Assembly: GCF_021295315.1 (NCBI RefSeq)
Contig: NZ_JAIMJA010000003.1
Coordinates: 186,001 to 250,000, forward strand
DNA: 64,000 nucleotides
Direction: 5' to 3'
Source: Motilimonas cestriensis
Lineage (GTDB): Bacteria; Pseudomonadota; Gammaproteobacteria; Enterobacterales; CBDFNC01
Below the pieces are notes generated by a model. That model worked only from the letters and a program-made list of their open reading frames with translations. It was not told the DNA's origin and made no database searches. Below are positions 34,633 through 43,807 of this stretch, piece by piece. The position numbers were made by a program, and so were the translations under genes. The first letter of the stretch is position 1; every line of letters begins with the position of its first letter.

Positions 34633-37323
34633 ATGGCTAACACGAAAAAATCTAAACTAATCGCATTATTTGTCTCAAGTGTTGCTTTTGCAACAACAGC
34701 AATGGCGGCTTCACCCACGCCTTCACAAATCGCGCAATTTCAAGCCTTGCCTAAGTCGCAACAAGAAGCACTTGCAAGCCAGTATGGAATTGACACCTCT
34801 ACATTGCAAAGCCAAGGCACTACGCAACAAGAGGCGAAAATAGCGCCAACCATCGGCAAGCGCCAAGCCACCGCTAGAGTTGCAAGAAAACTTGAGTTAT
34901 TTGGTTATGATTTATTCGCCGGTGAGCCCAGTAGCATGGCGCCTATCGGTGATATTCCCGCTCCAGCTGACTACATGATGGGGCCGGGCGACGAACTGAA
35001 TATTGAAATATTTGGTAAAGACAATAACAGTTACAGCTTTATCGTAAAGCGTGACGGCAGTATCGACTTACCAAGACTTGGCCCTGTGATGATTGCTGGG
35101 CAAACTTATTCGCAAGTGCAAGAGAGCTTAACGGCCTTCATCAAAAGCAAAATTATAGGGGTCGAAGTTACCATTAGTTTAGGTAAATTCCGTACCATGC
35201 AAGTATTCGTGTTAGGCGATGCTTACAAGCCTGGAACTTATGTACTTAGTTCACTGGCAACAGTGACCCAAGCATTGCGTGCAGCGGGCGGTATCGATAC
35301 CTTAGGTTCGCTTCGAAAAATTCAAATAAAGCGTAATGGTTCGCTGCTGCGTCAAATTGATTTATATGATCTGTTGTTAAACGGTAATACCAGCGACGAC
35401 ATCAGGTTGCGAGATGGGGATACTATTTTCATTCCGCCACGAGGCGCAACGATTGTGGTCGACGGCGAAGTACGTCGCCGTGCAATTTATGAACTGAAAG
35501 GTAAAACGCCGATCATGAACGTGATTCGAGCGGCGGGTGGCTTTACCGAGCGCGCATTTAGTCAGCACATTAGTGTAGCCAGAGCGACGGACTCAGGTAC
35601 TGACGTATTCAATATTGACGTGACAACGCAGGCAGGGCGTAATTTTAAAGTAGGTGGCGGTGATAGTATCAAGGTAACCCGTGTGCCAGGCGAATTCAAT
35701 AACGCCATCGGCTTACTGGGGGCGGTAGAGCGCCCTGGTGCTTACAACTGGAAAAATGGCTTACGTTTAAGTGATTTAGTGGGCAATAGTAAGCAGGATC
35801 TTACTCCTGCTACGTATTATGACTATGGGGTGATTGTTCGAGAAATTAACACTCAAGGTGAAATTCAAGTTCTGCAGTTTAACCTGGCTAACGCGATAGC
35901 CGCGCCGGGTACAGCAGCTGACCCAGTATTGCAAAAGCGCGACCAAGTGATCATCCTCAATAAAGACTTGGGGCGCAGTTTAGAGCTATCTACGCAAACA
36001 GTTGGTGCAACAGAAAGTCGTTTAGAAGCAATGCGTCGTCAAACGGTGACACAACGCGAGAGCTTAGTAACCAAGAATGAACAAACAGAAGATGCAGAAG
36101 CAAGCGCGCGTCTTAGTAATGTTGCAAACACCTCTCTAGGAGGTATTAGCGATGCAGACATGGCCAGTGGCGAACAATCTGGCAAGCTTGAAATTGATAG
36201 CTTAAATAACAAAACGAGTCTTGAGCGCAGTGCACAAGATGTACGTAACATGTTGCTAGAGCCGGTAATTGCGCAGCTAAAAGCACAGGCGGGCATCAAC
36301 AAGCCGGTGCAAATAATTGAAATTCGCGGCGCAGTTAAATTTCCAGGCGTTTATCCTTTGGCGAGAGGACAAAGCCTAAAAGACTTAATCATCGCTGCCG
36401 GTGGCTTAAAAGAATCCGCTCATTTAGGTCGAGCAGAAATGAGTCGAATTATTGAGCAGGGCGGACGCAGTAATATCGTGCACCGCGATATAGACCTGAA
36501 TAAAGTTTTTAATGGCTCATCATCGCAGCAAATCAAGCTAGTTAGTAAAGACCGTATTAATATTTTTGCCAAACCAGAATGGCGTGAAGACTTAAGTATT
36601 GAATTGGGCGGTGAAGTGCTCTTCCCAGGTCGATATACCTTCAAACGTGGTGAAACCTTACTTGAGCTTATTGAGCGTGCGGGCGGCTTAACCGAATATG
36701 CTTACCCCCAAGGGGCGGTATTCTCGCGCGAAAGTTTACGCGAGCAAGAAGCGCAAAAACTGCGTTACTTACATGAACAATTGCGCCAAGAGGTTTCAAC
36801 CCTAGCGTTTCGCCGTCAATCTTCAAGTAATCCGCTGCAGCAAGCCTCGCCAGCAACCGATGCCATGGGCGTGGTTGATAAACTTGGCATTGCAAGGCCG
36901 GTAGGCCGTATGGTAATTAACTTAGACCAAGTGATTGAAGGCAATAAACAACAAAACATCTTGCTAGAAAACGGTGACAAAATATATGTGCCACCATTGC
37001 GTAACATCGTCACGGTGATGGGACACATACAAATGCCGACGTCGTTGATTTTTGACAGCAATTTGTCCGTTCAAGATTACATCAATGCCACCGGTGGTCC
37101 GAAAAAACAAGCAGATACCGATCGTATCTATGTAATTCGCGCTAATGGCTCGGTCATGCTGCCGGATAGCAGCTATTGGTTTAAGCGCGGTGAAGATAAG
37201 CTAATGCCGGGTGACACTATAGTGGTACCTATGGATACAGATTATGTAGATGGCTTGAGCGTCCTAACATCAGCTACGCAAATTCTATACCAAATCGGTG
37301 TAGCTTGGGCGGCGATTAAATAA
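34633..37323 (+). CDS. Polysaccharide export protein with multiple SLBB domains (Wza/WbfF-like)
   Basis: The 896-residue periplasmic/outer-membrane exporter has a signal peptide (LIALFVSSVAFATTAMAA). A poly-export domain follows (YMMGPGDELNIEIFGKD, about residue 115), then at least five SLBB repeats, recognisable by FVLGDAYKPGTY, VDGEVRRRAIYEL, LGAVERPGAYNW, IRGAVKFPGVYPL and LGGEVLFPGRYTF. It is far longer than classical Wza, resembling the roughly 900-residue proteins of Vibrio capsule loci. I prefer ATG 34633 behind GGAAAT; ATG 34615 would add six residues. No Wzc/Wzb kinase or phosphatase accompanies it in this window. Confidence 0.87.
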   Translation: MANTKKSKLIALFVSSVAFATTAMAASPTPSQIAQFQALPKSQQEALASQYGIDTSTLQSQGTTQQEAKIAPTIGKRQATARVARKLELFGYDLFAGEPSSMAPIGDIPAPADYMMGPGDELNIEIFGKDNNSYSFIVKRDGSIDLPRLGPVMIAGQTYSQVQESLTAFIKSKIIGVEVTISLGKFRTMQVFVLGDAYKPGTYVLSSLATVTQALRAAGGIDTLGSLRKIQIKRNGSLLRQIDLYDLLLNGNTSDDIRLRDGDTIFIPPRGATIVVDGEVRRRAIYELKGKTPIMNVIRAAGGFTERAFSQHISVARATDSGTDVFNIDVTTQAGRNFKVGGGDSIKVTRVPGEFNNAIGLLGAVERPGAYNWKNGLRLSDLVGNSKQDLTPATYYDYGVIVREINTQGEIQVLQFNLANAIAAPGTAADPVLQKRDQVIILNKDLGRSLELSTQTVGATESRLEAMRRQTVTQRESLVTKNEQTEDAEASARLSNVANTSLGGISDADMASGEQSGKLEIDSLNNKTSLERSAQDVRNMLLEPVIAQLKAQAGINKPVQIIEIRGAVKFPGVYPLARGQSLKDLIIAAGGLKESAHLGRAEMSRIIEQGGRSNIVHRDIDLNKVFNGSSSQQIKLVSKDRINIFAKPEWREDLSIELGGEVLFPGRYTFKRGETLLELIERAGGLTEYAYPQGAVFSRESLREQEAQKLRYLHEQLRQEVSTLAFRRQSSSNPLQQASPATDAMGVVDKLGIARPVGRMVINLDQVIEGNKQQNILLENGDKIYVPPLRNIVTVMGHIQMPTSLIFDSNLSVQDYINATGGPKKQADTDRIYVIRANGSVMLPDSSYWFKRGEDKLMPGDTIVVPMDTDYVDGLSVLTSATQILYQIGVAWAAIK

Positions 37324-37398
37324 ACAACTAGCTTATTCATTACTAATTGGCTTAGCAGCTTTATATAGCTGTTAAGCCTAAACTTATATTTAAGAATT

Positions 37399-38382
37399 AT
37401 GACTCAAGAAATTAAACAGCAACCTATATACATTAGCCCTGAATATTTTCAGCAACAAAATAACGAGCTAGATGATGAAATAGATCTACGGGAGCTATTT
37501 GGCGCTTTATGGAAAGGTAAATGGCTAATCATTTTTTGTACTTTTATTTTTGCTGTTGGTGCAGTCATCTTTGCAATCAATCAACCTAATTATTACAAAG
37601 CACAAGCATTGTTAGCGCCAAGTTCGGGAGAGGGTAGCTCTGGCGGCTTAGGGCAGTTGGGCGGTCTTGCTGCTTTAGCTGGAGTTAATATTGGTGGTGG
37701 CAAAAGTGATAAAACACAATTGGCTATGGCTGTATTAAAATCTCGAGAGTTTCAAACACGGTTTATCAATAAATATGATGTGAAAATCCCTTTGTTTGCA
37801 GGACTAAAATGGAGTAAAGATAGTGGCGATCTAGCTTTGGATCCTGAAGTGTACGACCCCATTAAAAACGAATGGACTCGCGAGGTACAACCAGGGGAAT
37901 CTGTTATCCCAACAGATTGGGAGTCTTATAAAGAATTTAATCCTGTTGTGTCAGTATCACAAGATCAAGATAATGGGCTAGTAACTGTATCTGTTGAGTT
38001 TTTATCGCCAACGCTAGCGCAAAAGTGGGTGGCATTATTAATTAAAGATTTAAACCAAGTAATGAAAGAGAAAGAGTTATTAGAAAGTGAAAAGAATATT
38101 AATTATCTGCAAGAGCAACTAGGTCAAACTACCATCGCTGATATGCAAAGCGTATTCTATCAACTTATTGAAGATCAGATTAAAAATCGTATGCTGGCCG
38201 AAGTTCAAGATGAATTTGTTTTTAAGGTCGTTGACCCAGCAGTTGTACCTGAAGAAAAGAGCAAGCCGAAAAGAGCACTGATTTGTGTGTTGGGGACGCT
38301 ATTAGGCGGTATGTTAGGATGTGCGATTATACTGGTACGCTTTGCGTTTAGGAAACAAGATACCCAGACAATAAATAGATGA
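37399..38382 (+). CDS. wzz: Wzz-type polysaccharide chain-length regulator
   Basis: The 327-residue inner-membrane protein has the Wzz layout: a short cytoplasmic start with EIDLRELFGALWKGKW, membrane helix 1 (about 42-62), a large periplasmic helical region with VSVEFLSPTLAQKWVALLI and a Pro-rich end (VVDPAVVPEEKSKPKRALI), then membrane helix 2 (about 292-315). It lacks a C-terminal tyrosine-kinase domain. Wzz sets how many repeats Wzy adds. The glycine-rich stretch near residue 75-100 (SSGGLGQLGG) is typical of the exopolysaccharide branch. Confidence 0.88.
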   Translation: MTQEIKQQPIYISPEYFQQQNNELDDEIDLRELFGALWKGKWLIIFCTFIFAVGAVIFAINQPNYYKAQALLAPSSGEGSSGGLGQLGGLAALAGVNIGGGKSDKTQLAMAVLKSREFQTRFINKYDVKIPLFAGLKWSKDSGDLALDPEVYDPIKNEWTREVQPGESVIPTDWESYKEFNPVVSVSQDQDNGLVTVSVEFLSPTLAQKWVALLIKDLNQVMKEKELLESEKNINYLQEQLGQTTIADMQSVFYQLIEDQIKNRMLAEVQDEFVFKVVDPAVVPEEKSKPKRALICVLGTLLGGMLGCAIILVRFAFRKQDTQTINR

Positions 38383-38466
38383 AAAAGTGTGGGTGTGTGA
38401 TTTTTGGTATTTTATTTAAAATATTAAACTGAATTTTTGTAGACATAGAATTAGGAACTTAAGTGT

Positions 38467-39657
38467 ATGAGCAATATCTTGCCTCTAATCGGACGCGATA
38501 AAGCGTTGTTTGTATCTGACATTACTGCTCATGAAGAAGAGTTAAAGCGCATCGTATCTAGTTCAAGGTTTCTTGTTTTAGGTGGAGCCGGTTCCATAGG
38601 TCAAGCGGTAACTAAAGAGATATTTAAACGCAATCCGAAAAAGCTTCATGTTGTTGATATTAGTGAAAACAACATGGTTGAACTGGTCCGTGATATTCGT
38701 AGTTCATTTGGCTACATAAATGGTGACTTCCAGACTTTTGCATTAGACATAGGTTCTGTTGAGTATGATGCGTTTATTAAAGCCGATGGGCAATATGACT
38801 ACGTTTTAAACTTGTCTGCTTTAAAGCATGTTCGCAGCGAGAAAGACCCTTTTACCTTGATGCGTATGATCGATGTGAATGTATTCAATACAGACAAAAC
38901 AATTCAGCAGTCGATTGATACTGGCGTGAAAAAGTATTTTTGTGTATCGACAGATAAGGCCGCTAATCCGGTCAACATGATGGGCGCATCTAAGCGAATT
39001 ATGGAAATGTTCTTAATGCGTAAAAGTGAACAGATTTCGATTTCTACCGCCCGCTTTGCAAACGTTGCTTTTTCGGATGGCTCTTTACTTCATGGCTTTA
39101 ATCAACGCTTACAAAAGAATCAACCGATTGTTGCCCCCAATGATATAAAACGTTATTTCGTTACCCCTCAAGAGTCTGGTGAGTTGTGTTTGATGTCATG
39201 TATTTTTGGTGAAAACCGAGATATCTTTTTTCCTAAATTAAGTGAAGCGCTACACCTCATTTCTTTTGCAGATATAGCAGTGAAATATCTAGAGCAAAGA
39301 GGATTAGAGCCTTATTTGTGTCAAAATGAAGATGAGGCGCGTGAATTATCATGCTCTTTACCTGCGCAAGGTAAATGGCCTTGTTTATTCACATCAAGCG
39401 ATACCACAGGCGAAAAAGACTTTGAAGAGTTCTTTACTGAGAAAGAAACATTAGACATGGCGCGTTTTAACAATTTGGGCATCATTAAAAATGATCCACT
39501 TTATGAACAATCGCTTCTTGAGTTGTTTGAAGAAAAGATAGGCCAAATGAAATCAGAACGTGCTTGGTCTAAAGAAGAAATTGTTAATCTCTTCTTTAAG
39601 ATGATCCCCGATTTTGGCCATAAAGAAACGGGCAAATATCTTGACAGCAAAATGTAG
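38467..39657 (+). CDS. legB: Nucleotide-HexNAc 4,6-dehydratase LegB
   Basis: The 396-residue soluble dehydratase opens the nonulosonate pathway. Residues 37-45 (GGAGSIGQA) bind NAD(P), and STDKAANPVNMMGASKRIME near 170 has the catalytic S-T-D-K and downstream Lys. The length and the C-terminal extension fit LegB, which starts CMP-legionaminate synthesis from a GDP- or UDP-linked GlcNAc, rather than the shorter PseB. The next eight genes continue the pathway. ATG 38467 follows weak spacing from Wzz, with an 84-base gap that has no terminator. Confidence 0.85.
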   Translation: MSNILPLIGRDKALFVSDITAHEEELKRIVSSSRFLVLGGAGSIGQAVTKEIFKRNPKKLHVVDISENNMVELVRDIRSSFGYINGDFQTFALDIGSVEYDAFIKADGQYDYVLNLSALKHVRSEKDPFTLMRMIDVNVFNTDKTIQQSIDTGVKKYFCVSTDKAANPVNMMGASKRIMEMFLMRKSEQISISTARFANVAFSDGSLLHGFNQRLQKNQPIVAPNDIKRYFVTPQESGELCLMSCIFGENRDIFFPKLSEALHLISFADIAVKYLEQRGLEPYLCQNEDEARELSCSLPAQGKWPCLFTSSDTTGEKDFEEFFTEKETLDMARFNNLGIIKNDPLYEQSLLELFEEKIGQMKSERAWSKEEIVNLFFKMIPDFGHKETGKYLDSKM

Positions 39658-39724
39658 TCATTTTTTATTTTCCGCTATTTTTTAGTCCCGTTTATCGGTT
39701 TCAGTTTAAAGTGAGAGTCAAACT

Positions 39725-40870
39725 ATGAGCCAAGCATCTATTGTTGAGTTTGTGCGTGAATTATACCAAACCAATGATTTCATTCCGCTGCATGCCCCCA
39801 AATTTGATGGTAACGAACAGAAGTATGTCTTAGAAACAATACAGAGTACGTTTGTTTCGAGTGTTGGTAAGTTTGTCGATGAGTTTGAAAAAAAAATTGA
39901 AAGTTATACAGGAAGTGCGAAAGCGGTTGCCACTGTAAATGGGACAGCAGCCTTACACGCTTCACTTTATATGGCTGGCGTTCAGCATGGTGATTTTGTT
40001 ATAACCCAGGCGTTAACGTTTGTTGCAACATGCAATGCCTTATATCACATGGGGGCGGAGCCTATTTTCGTTGACGTTTCCCCTATAAGTTTGGGCTTAT
40101 GTCCAAAGGCCGTTGACGAATTTCTAACACAGCATGCAATTGTGACAGATACGGGTTGCATGCATAAGCAAACCAAGCGGCCTATCCGCGCAGTTGTGCC
40201 CATGCATACATTTGGTCATCCTGTTGAACTAGATGAGTTAATAGCTGTTTGTCGGAAATGGAATCTGACCTTAGTTGAAGATGCGGCGGAAAGCTTAGGC
40301 TCATTTTATAAAGGTAAGCATACCGGTACCTTAGGAGATTTTGGTGCCGTCAGTTTTAACGGTAACAAAATCATTACCACAGGTGGCGGTGGGATGGTTT
40401 TATGCAAGACGGCCGAGCTTGGCGCTCATACTAAGCATGTAACGACCACAGCAAAAGTACCCCATCCTTATGAGTTTTATCACGATGAAGCAGGCTTTAA
40501 TTACCGAATGCCAAACTTAAATGCGGCCTTGGGTTGTGCACAAATGGAAGTATTAGAGCAATATCTAATTGAAAAGCGTGAGCTTGCGAGCCGCTACCAA
40601 GATTTTTTTGCAAAGGGTGATTTTAAATTTGTCGTTGAGCCTGAGTATGCCATGTCAAATTACTGGCTAAATGCGGTTATTTGCCCATCTGCACAAGCTA
40701 GAGATACCCTGCTAAAGCAAACTAATGAATCAGGTGTGATGACTCGTCCTATTTGGCAATTAATGCATCGATTGCCCATGTTCAAAAATGCCCCTCGTGG
40801 TGAGTTAACGCAATCAGAACACATTGAAATGCATTTGATTAACTTACCTAGTAGTCCAATTTCAATTTAA
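39725..40870 (+). CDS. legC: LegC-family PLP aminotransferase
   Basis: The 381-residue DegT/DnrJ/EryC1 aminotransferase converts the 4-keto sugar made by LegB to a 4-amino sugar. The PLP-binding lysine is Lys215 in SFNGNK (210-215), preceded by LVEDAAESLGS with the aspartate that holds the PLP nitrogen, and HTFGHPVELDEL. The opening FIPLHAPKFDGNEQKYVLET and the insert around TDTGCMHKQTKRP are typical of the LegC subgroup. It lies 67 bases after LegB. Confidence 0.9.
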   Translation: MSQASIVEFVRELYQTNDFIPLHAPKFDGNEQKYVLETIQSTFVSSVGKFVDEFEKKIESYTGSAKAVATVNGTAALHASLYMAGVQHGDFVITQALTFVATCNALYHMGAEPIFVDVSPISLGLCPKAVDEFLTQHAIVTDTGCMHKQTKRPIRAVVPMHTFGHPVELDELIAVCRKWNLTLVEDAAESLGSFYKGKHTGTLGDFGAVSFNGNKIITTGGGGMVLCKTAELGAHTKHVTTTAKVPHPYEFYHDEAGFNYRMPNLNAALGCAQMEVLEQYLIEKRELASRYQDFFAKGDFKFVVEPEYAMSNYWLNAVICPSAQARDTLLKQTNESGVMTRPIWQLMHRLPMFKNAPRGELTQSEHIEMHLINLPSSPISI

Positions 40871-40907
40871 TTAAGTTGATAGAATTAGGAATAGCAAGTT
40901 TAGTATT

Positions 40908-42077
40908 ATGACTAGAAAAATTGCGGTTTTCACGGGCACAAGAGCAGAGTACGGACTTCTTTTTTGGCTGCTAAAAGACATTCAAAATGATCCAGAGCTT
41001 TGTTTGCAGCTTCTTGTATCTGGAATGCATTTATCGCCTGAATTTGGTGAGACCTATAAGCAAATAGAGCAAGATGGCTTCAATATTGACGAAAAGATAG
41101 AAATTTTATTATCGTCTGATTCTGCCGTGGGTACAGCTAAAAGCATGGGATTGGGCGTGTTAGGTTTTTCAGATGCACTCGCGCGATTACAACCCAATGT
41201 ACTGGTCATTTTAGGCGACCGTTTTGAGGCGCTAGCAGCGGCTCAAACGGCAATGATCATGCGGATTCCAATTCTTCACTTACATGGTGGGGAGATCACG
41301 GAAGGGGCTTATGATGACGCTATTCGTCATGCAATAACTAAGTTGAGCTACCTTCATGGAACATCAACTGAAGAGTATCGTCAGCGAGTTATACAGCTTG
41401 GTGAATCACCAGATAGAGTGAAAAATGTAGGTGCAATAGGTTTAGACCACCTAAAGCGTGCAACTTTTATGACAGTTGATGAATTATCTGGGTCTCTTAA
41501 CTTCAAAATAGATAAGCCATACTTTCTTGTTACCTACCATCCCGTCACACTAGGTGATGAAGTGCCTGTTGCTAGTTTTCAAGCGCTGCTTGATGCCCTG
41601 GATGAGTATCCCGACTACCAAGTGATCCTTACCTATCCGAACGCGGATGATGGTGGTCGTCGAATTATTCCTATTTTGGAAGAATACGCGCGGAAAAATT
41701 CTACACGTGTTTTTGCTATACCCTCTTTAGGCCAGGTTCGCTACCTCAGCGCGGTTACTCATGCTGCAGTCGTTATTGGTAATTCATCTAGTGGCATCAT
41801 TGAGGTGCCAGCCTTTGATGTGCCAACTGTAAACATAGGTTCAAGACAAAAGGGTCGTTTGGCTGCAAAAAGCGTGTTGAATGCAGAGCCTAATCAAGGT
41901 GCTATTTCGGCGGCAATCAGCGTCGCAATCTCTCGTGTTTATAAGCATGAAGATGAAAAAGTACATAATCCATATGGCCAAGGTGACACAAGTAGCCAAG
42001 TGATTGATATGATCAAGTCGCTTGAGTTCAAACCAAGTAAAGCCTTTTACGATATAAACTTTAACGACGTTAAGTGA
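40908..42077 (+). CDS. legG: Hydrolysing nucleotide-sugar 2-epimerase LegG/NeuC
   Basis: This is a 389-residue GT-B-fold epimerase of the NeuC/WecB family that removes the nucleotide and inverts C2, giving the free 6-deoxy-ManNAc-type sugar used by the synthase. Motifs: FTGTRAEYGLLFWLLK at the N-terminus, LGDRFEALAAAQTAM, HLHGGEITEGAYDDAIRHAI, and IGNSSSGIIEVPAFDVPTVN near the C-terminal uracil/phosphate site. It sits between the aminotransferase and the synthase, as in legionaminic loci. Confidence 0.9.
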   Translation: MTRKIAVFTGTRAEYGLLFWLLKDIQNDPELCLQLLVSGMHLSPEFGETYKQIEQDGFNIDEKIEILLSSDSAVGTAKSMGLGVLGFSDALARLQPNVLVILGDRFEALAAAQTAMIMRIPILHLHGGEITEGAYDDAIRHAITKLSYLHGTSTEEYRQRVIQLGESPDRVKNVGAIGLDHLKRATFMTVDELSGSLNFKIDKPYFLVTYHPVTLGDEVPVASFQALLDALDEYPDYQVILTYPNADDGGRRIIPILEEYARKNSTRVFAIPSLGQVRYLSAVTHAAVVIGNSSSGIIEVPAFDVPTVNIGSRQKGRLAAKSVLNAEPNQGAISAAISVAISRVYKHEDEKVHNPYGQGDTSSQVIDMIKSLEFKPSKAFYDINFNDVK

Positions 42078-42084
42078 GAGAATA

Positions 42085-43158
42085 ATGACTCTAATTATTG
42101 CTGAAGCTGGTGTTAATCATAATGGCGATGAAAAATTAGCTTTTGAATTAGTAGACGCGGCATATCAAGCAGGCGCAGATATCGTTAAATTTCAAACTTT
42201 TAAAGCAAAAAATCTAGTAACAGCAGATGCAAAGCAAGCAGAATATCAAGTTGCTAATACTCAAAAGCAAGAGTCACAACTGGCTATGTTGAGCCGTTTA
42301 GAGCTTTCATATGACGCGCATCATCAACTAGTAAAGCACTGCGAATCTCTGGGCATTGAATTTTTATCCACTGCATTTGATTCAGAAAGCTTAGATTTTC
42401 TAGTCAACGATTTGGGCTTAACTCGCCTTAAAATACCTTCTGGTGAAATAACTAATGCCCCTCTTGTACTTGAGCATGCAAAAACAGGCTGTGATTTGAT
42501 AGTGTCTACTGGTATGGCAACGTTATCAGAAATTGAAGCTGTATTAGGAGTGATAGCATTTGGCTATATCGCAGATAAAACAGCTACACCGAGTGAATTA
42601 GCATTTCAACAAGCCTATGCTTCTGAAGCCGGCCAACAAGCACTAAAGCAAAAAGTAACTGTTTTACATTGTACTACAGAATATCCTGCGCCGATGGCTG
42701 AGATAAATCTTAAAGCCATGGATACACTTGAGCGCGCGTTTGAGCTTCCTGCTGGTTATTCCGATCATAGTGAGGGAATTACCATTCCTATTGCTGCTGT
42801 TGCGCGAGGTGCGGTGCTGATTGAAAAGCACTTTACTCTTGATAAAAATATGGATGGCCCAGATCATAAAGCGTCACTCGAGCCACAAGAGCTTGCCGCA
42901 ATGGTGAAAGCTATTCGCCAAGTAGAAGTTGCTTTGGGAGTTGGAGTTAAAAGCCCTACTGTTTCAGAGGTAAAAAATAAAGCTGTCGCACGTAAGAGCT
43001 TGGTTGCCGCAGAAGACATTAAACATGGTGAAAAGTTTACAAAAGAAAATTTAACTATTAAGCGCCCAGGTTCAGGTGTTTCTCCCTACCGTTACTGGGA
43101 ACTTTTGGACAAAAAAGCCTCTCATGCTTATCAATCAGGTGATTTAATTGTTGAGTAG
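42085..43158 (+). CDS. legI: Nonulosonate synthase LegI/NeuB
   Basis: The 357-residue enzyme condenses phosphoenolpyruvate with the amino hexose to form the nine-carbon acid. The N-terminal TIM barrel starts IIAEAGVNHNGD (NHNGD at 11-15) with KFQTFKAKNLV, then STAFDSESLDFL, KIPSGEITNAPLV, STGMATLSEIEAVL, LHCTTEYPAP and GYSDHSEGITIPIAAVA with the metal ligand. Residues about 290-357 form the C-terminal SAF (antifreeze-like) domain (ARKSLVAAEDIKHGE). The E..TN substitution near GEITN matches legionaminate rather than sialate synthases, a weak inference. Confidence 0.92.
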   Translation: MTLIIAEAGVNHNGDEKLAFELVDAAYQAGADIVKFQTFKAKNLVTADAKQAEYQVANTQKQESQLAMLSRLELSYDAHHQLVKHCESLGIEFLSTAFDSESLDFLVNDLGLTRLKIPSGEITNAPLVLEHAKTGCDLIVSTGMATLSEIEAVLGVIAFGYIADKTATPSELAFQQAYASEAGQQALKQKVTVLHCTTEYPAPMAEINLKAMDTLERAFELPAGYSDHSEGITIPIAAVARGAVLIEKHFTLDKNMDGPDHKASLEPQELAAMVKAIRQVEVALGVGVKSPTVSEVKNKAVARKSLVAAEDIKHGEKFTKENLTIKRPGSGVSPYRYWELLDKKASHAYQSGDLIVE

Positions 43159-43807
43159 TCACAATTTAAAACCACTTATTATCATTGGTGGTGGCGGTCA
43201 TGCGAGTGTGTTGGTTGATATTTTGCGTTCACAGGATCGAGAAATATTGGCAGTTGTTTCTCCTGATGACATTGCTCATCGGAGTGTTTTTATTGGTATT
43301 AAGCACCTAAAAAATGACGACGACCTTTTAGCTTATACGCCAAATGAAGTGGTATTAGTCAATGGTATTGGCATGATGCCGAGAAGCAAAATCAAGCGAA
43401 AAATCAATGAGAAATTCTTATCACTTGGTTATCGGTTTGAAACAGTTATAGCAGATAGTGCGATTATTTCTGAGTATGCAAGCCTTGGAGAAGGTGTACA
43501 GGTCTTACCTGGTGCAATTATTCAAGCAGGAGCTGTAATTGGTGAATATGCAATTATTAACAGCGGTGCGATTATTGAGCACGATACACAGATTGGCTGT
43601 TATAACCACATTGCACCAGGCTCTGTTATATGTGGTCAATGTGTCACAAAAGAAGATGTATTTGTGGGCGCAGGAGCGACCGTTATTCAAAGTGTAAACA
43701 TTGCTGAGCAAGCGTTTGTTGCAGCAGGTGCAACCTTAACAACAAATATGCCTGCTAGCAGCATCTGTTATCCCTCTCGAGCACAAATAACTCAAGGTGA
43801 TTTATGA
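43148..43807 (+). CDS. legH: Sugar O/N-acetyltransferase of the NeuD/PglD family (LegH candidate)
   Basis: The 219-residue protein has an N-terminal Rossmann-like domain (LIIIGGGGHASVLVDIL) and a C-terminal left-handed beta-helix with hexapeptide repeats (IISEYASLGEGVQVLPGAII and AVIGEYAIINSGAII), the PglD/NeuD fold. The probable catalytic His is in IIEHDTQIGCYNHIAPG. It would N-acetylate the 4-amino sugar made by LegC. The start is TTG at 43148 or 43151, overlapping the synthase stop by about ten bases, so it is translationally coupled. Confidence 0.78.
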   Translation: MLSSHNLKPLIIIGGGGHASVLVDILRSQDREILAVVSPDDIAHRSVFIGIKHLKNDDDLLAYTPNEVVLVNGIGMMPRSKIKRKINEKFLSLGYRFETVIADSAIISEYASLGEGVQVLPGAIIQAGAVIGEYAIINSGAIIEHDTQIGCYNHIAPGSVICGQCVTKEDVFVGAGATVIQSVNIAEQAFVAAGATLTTNMPASSICYPSRAQITQGDL

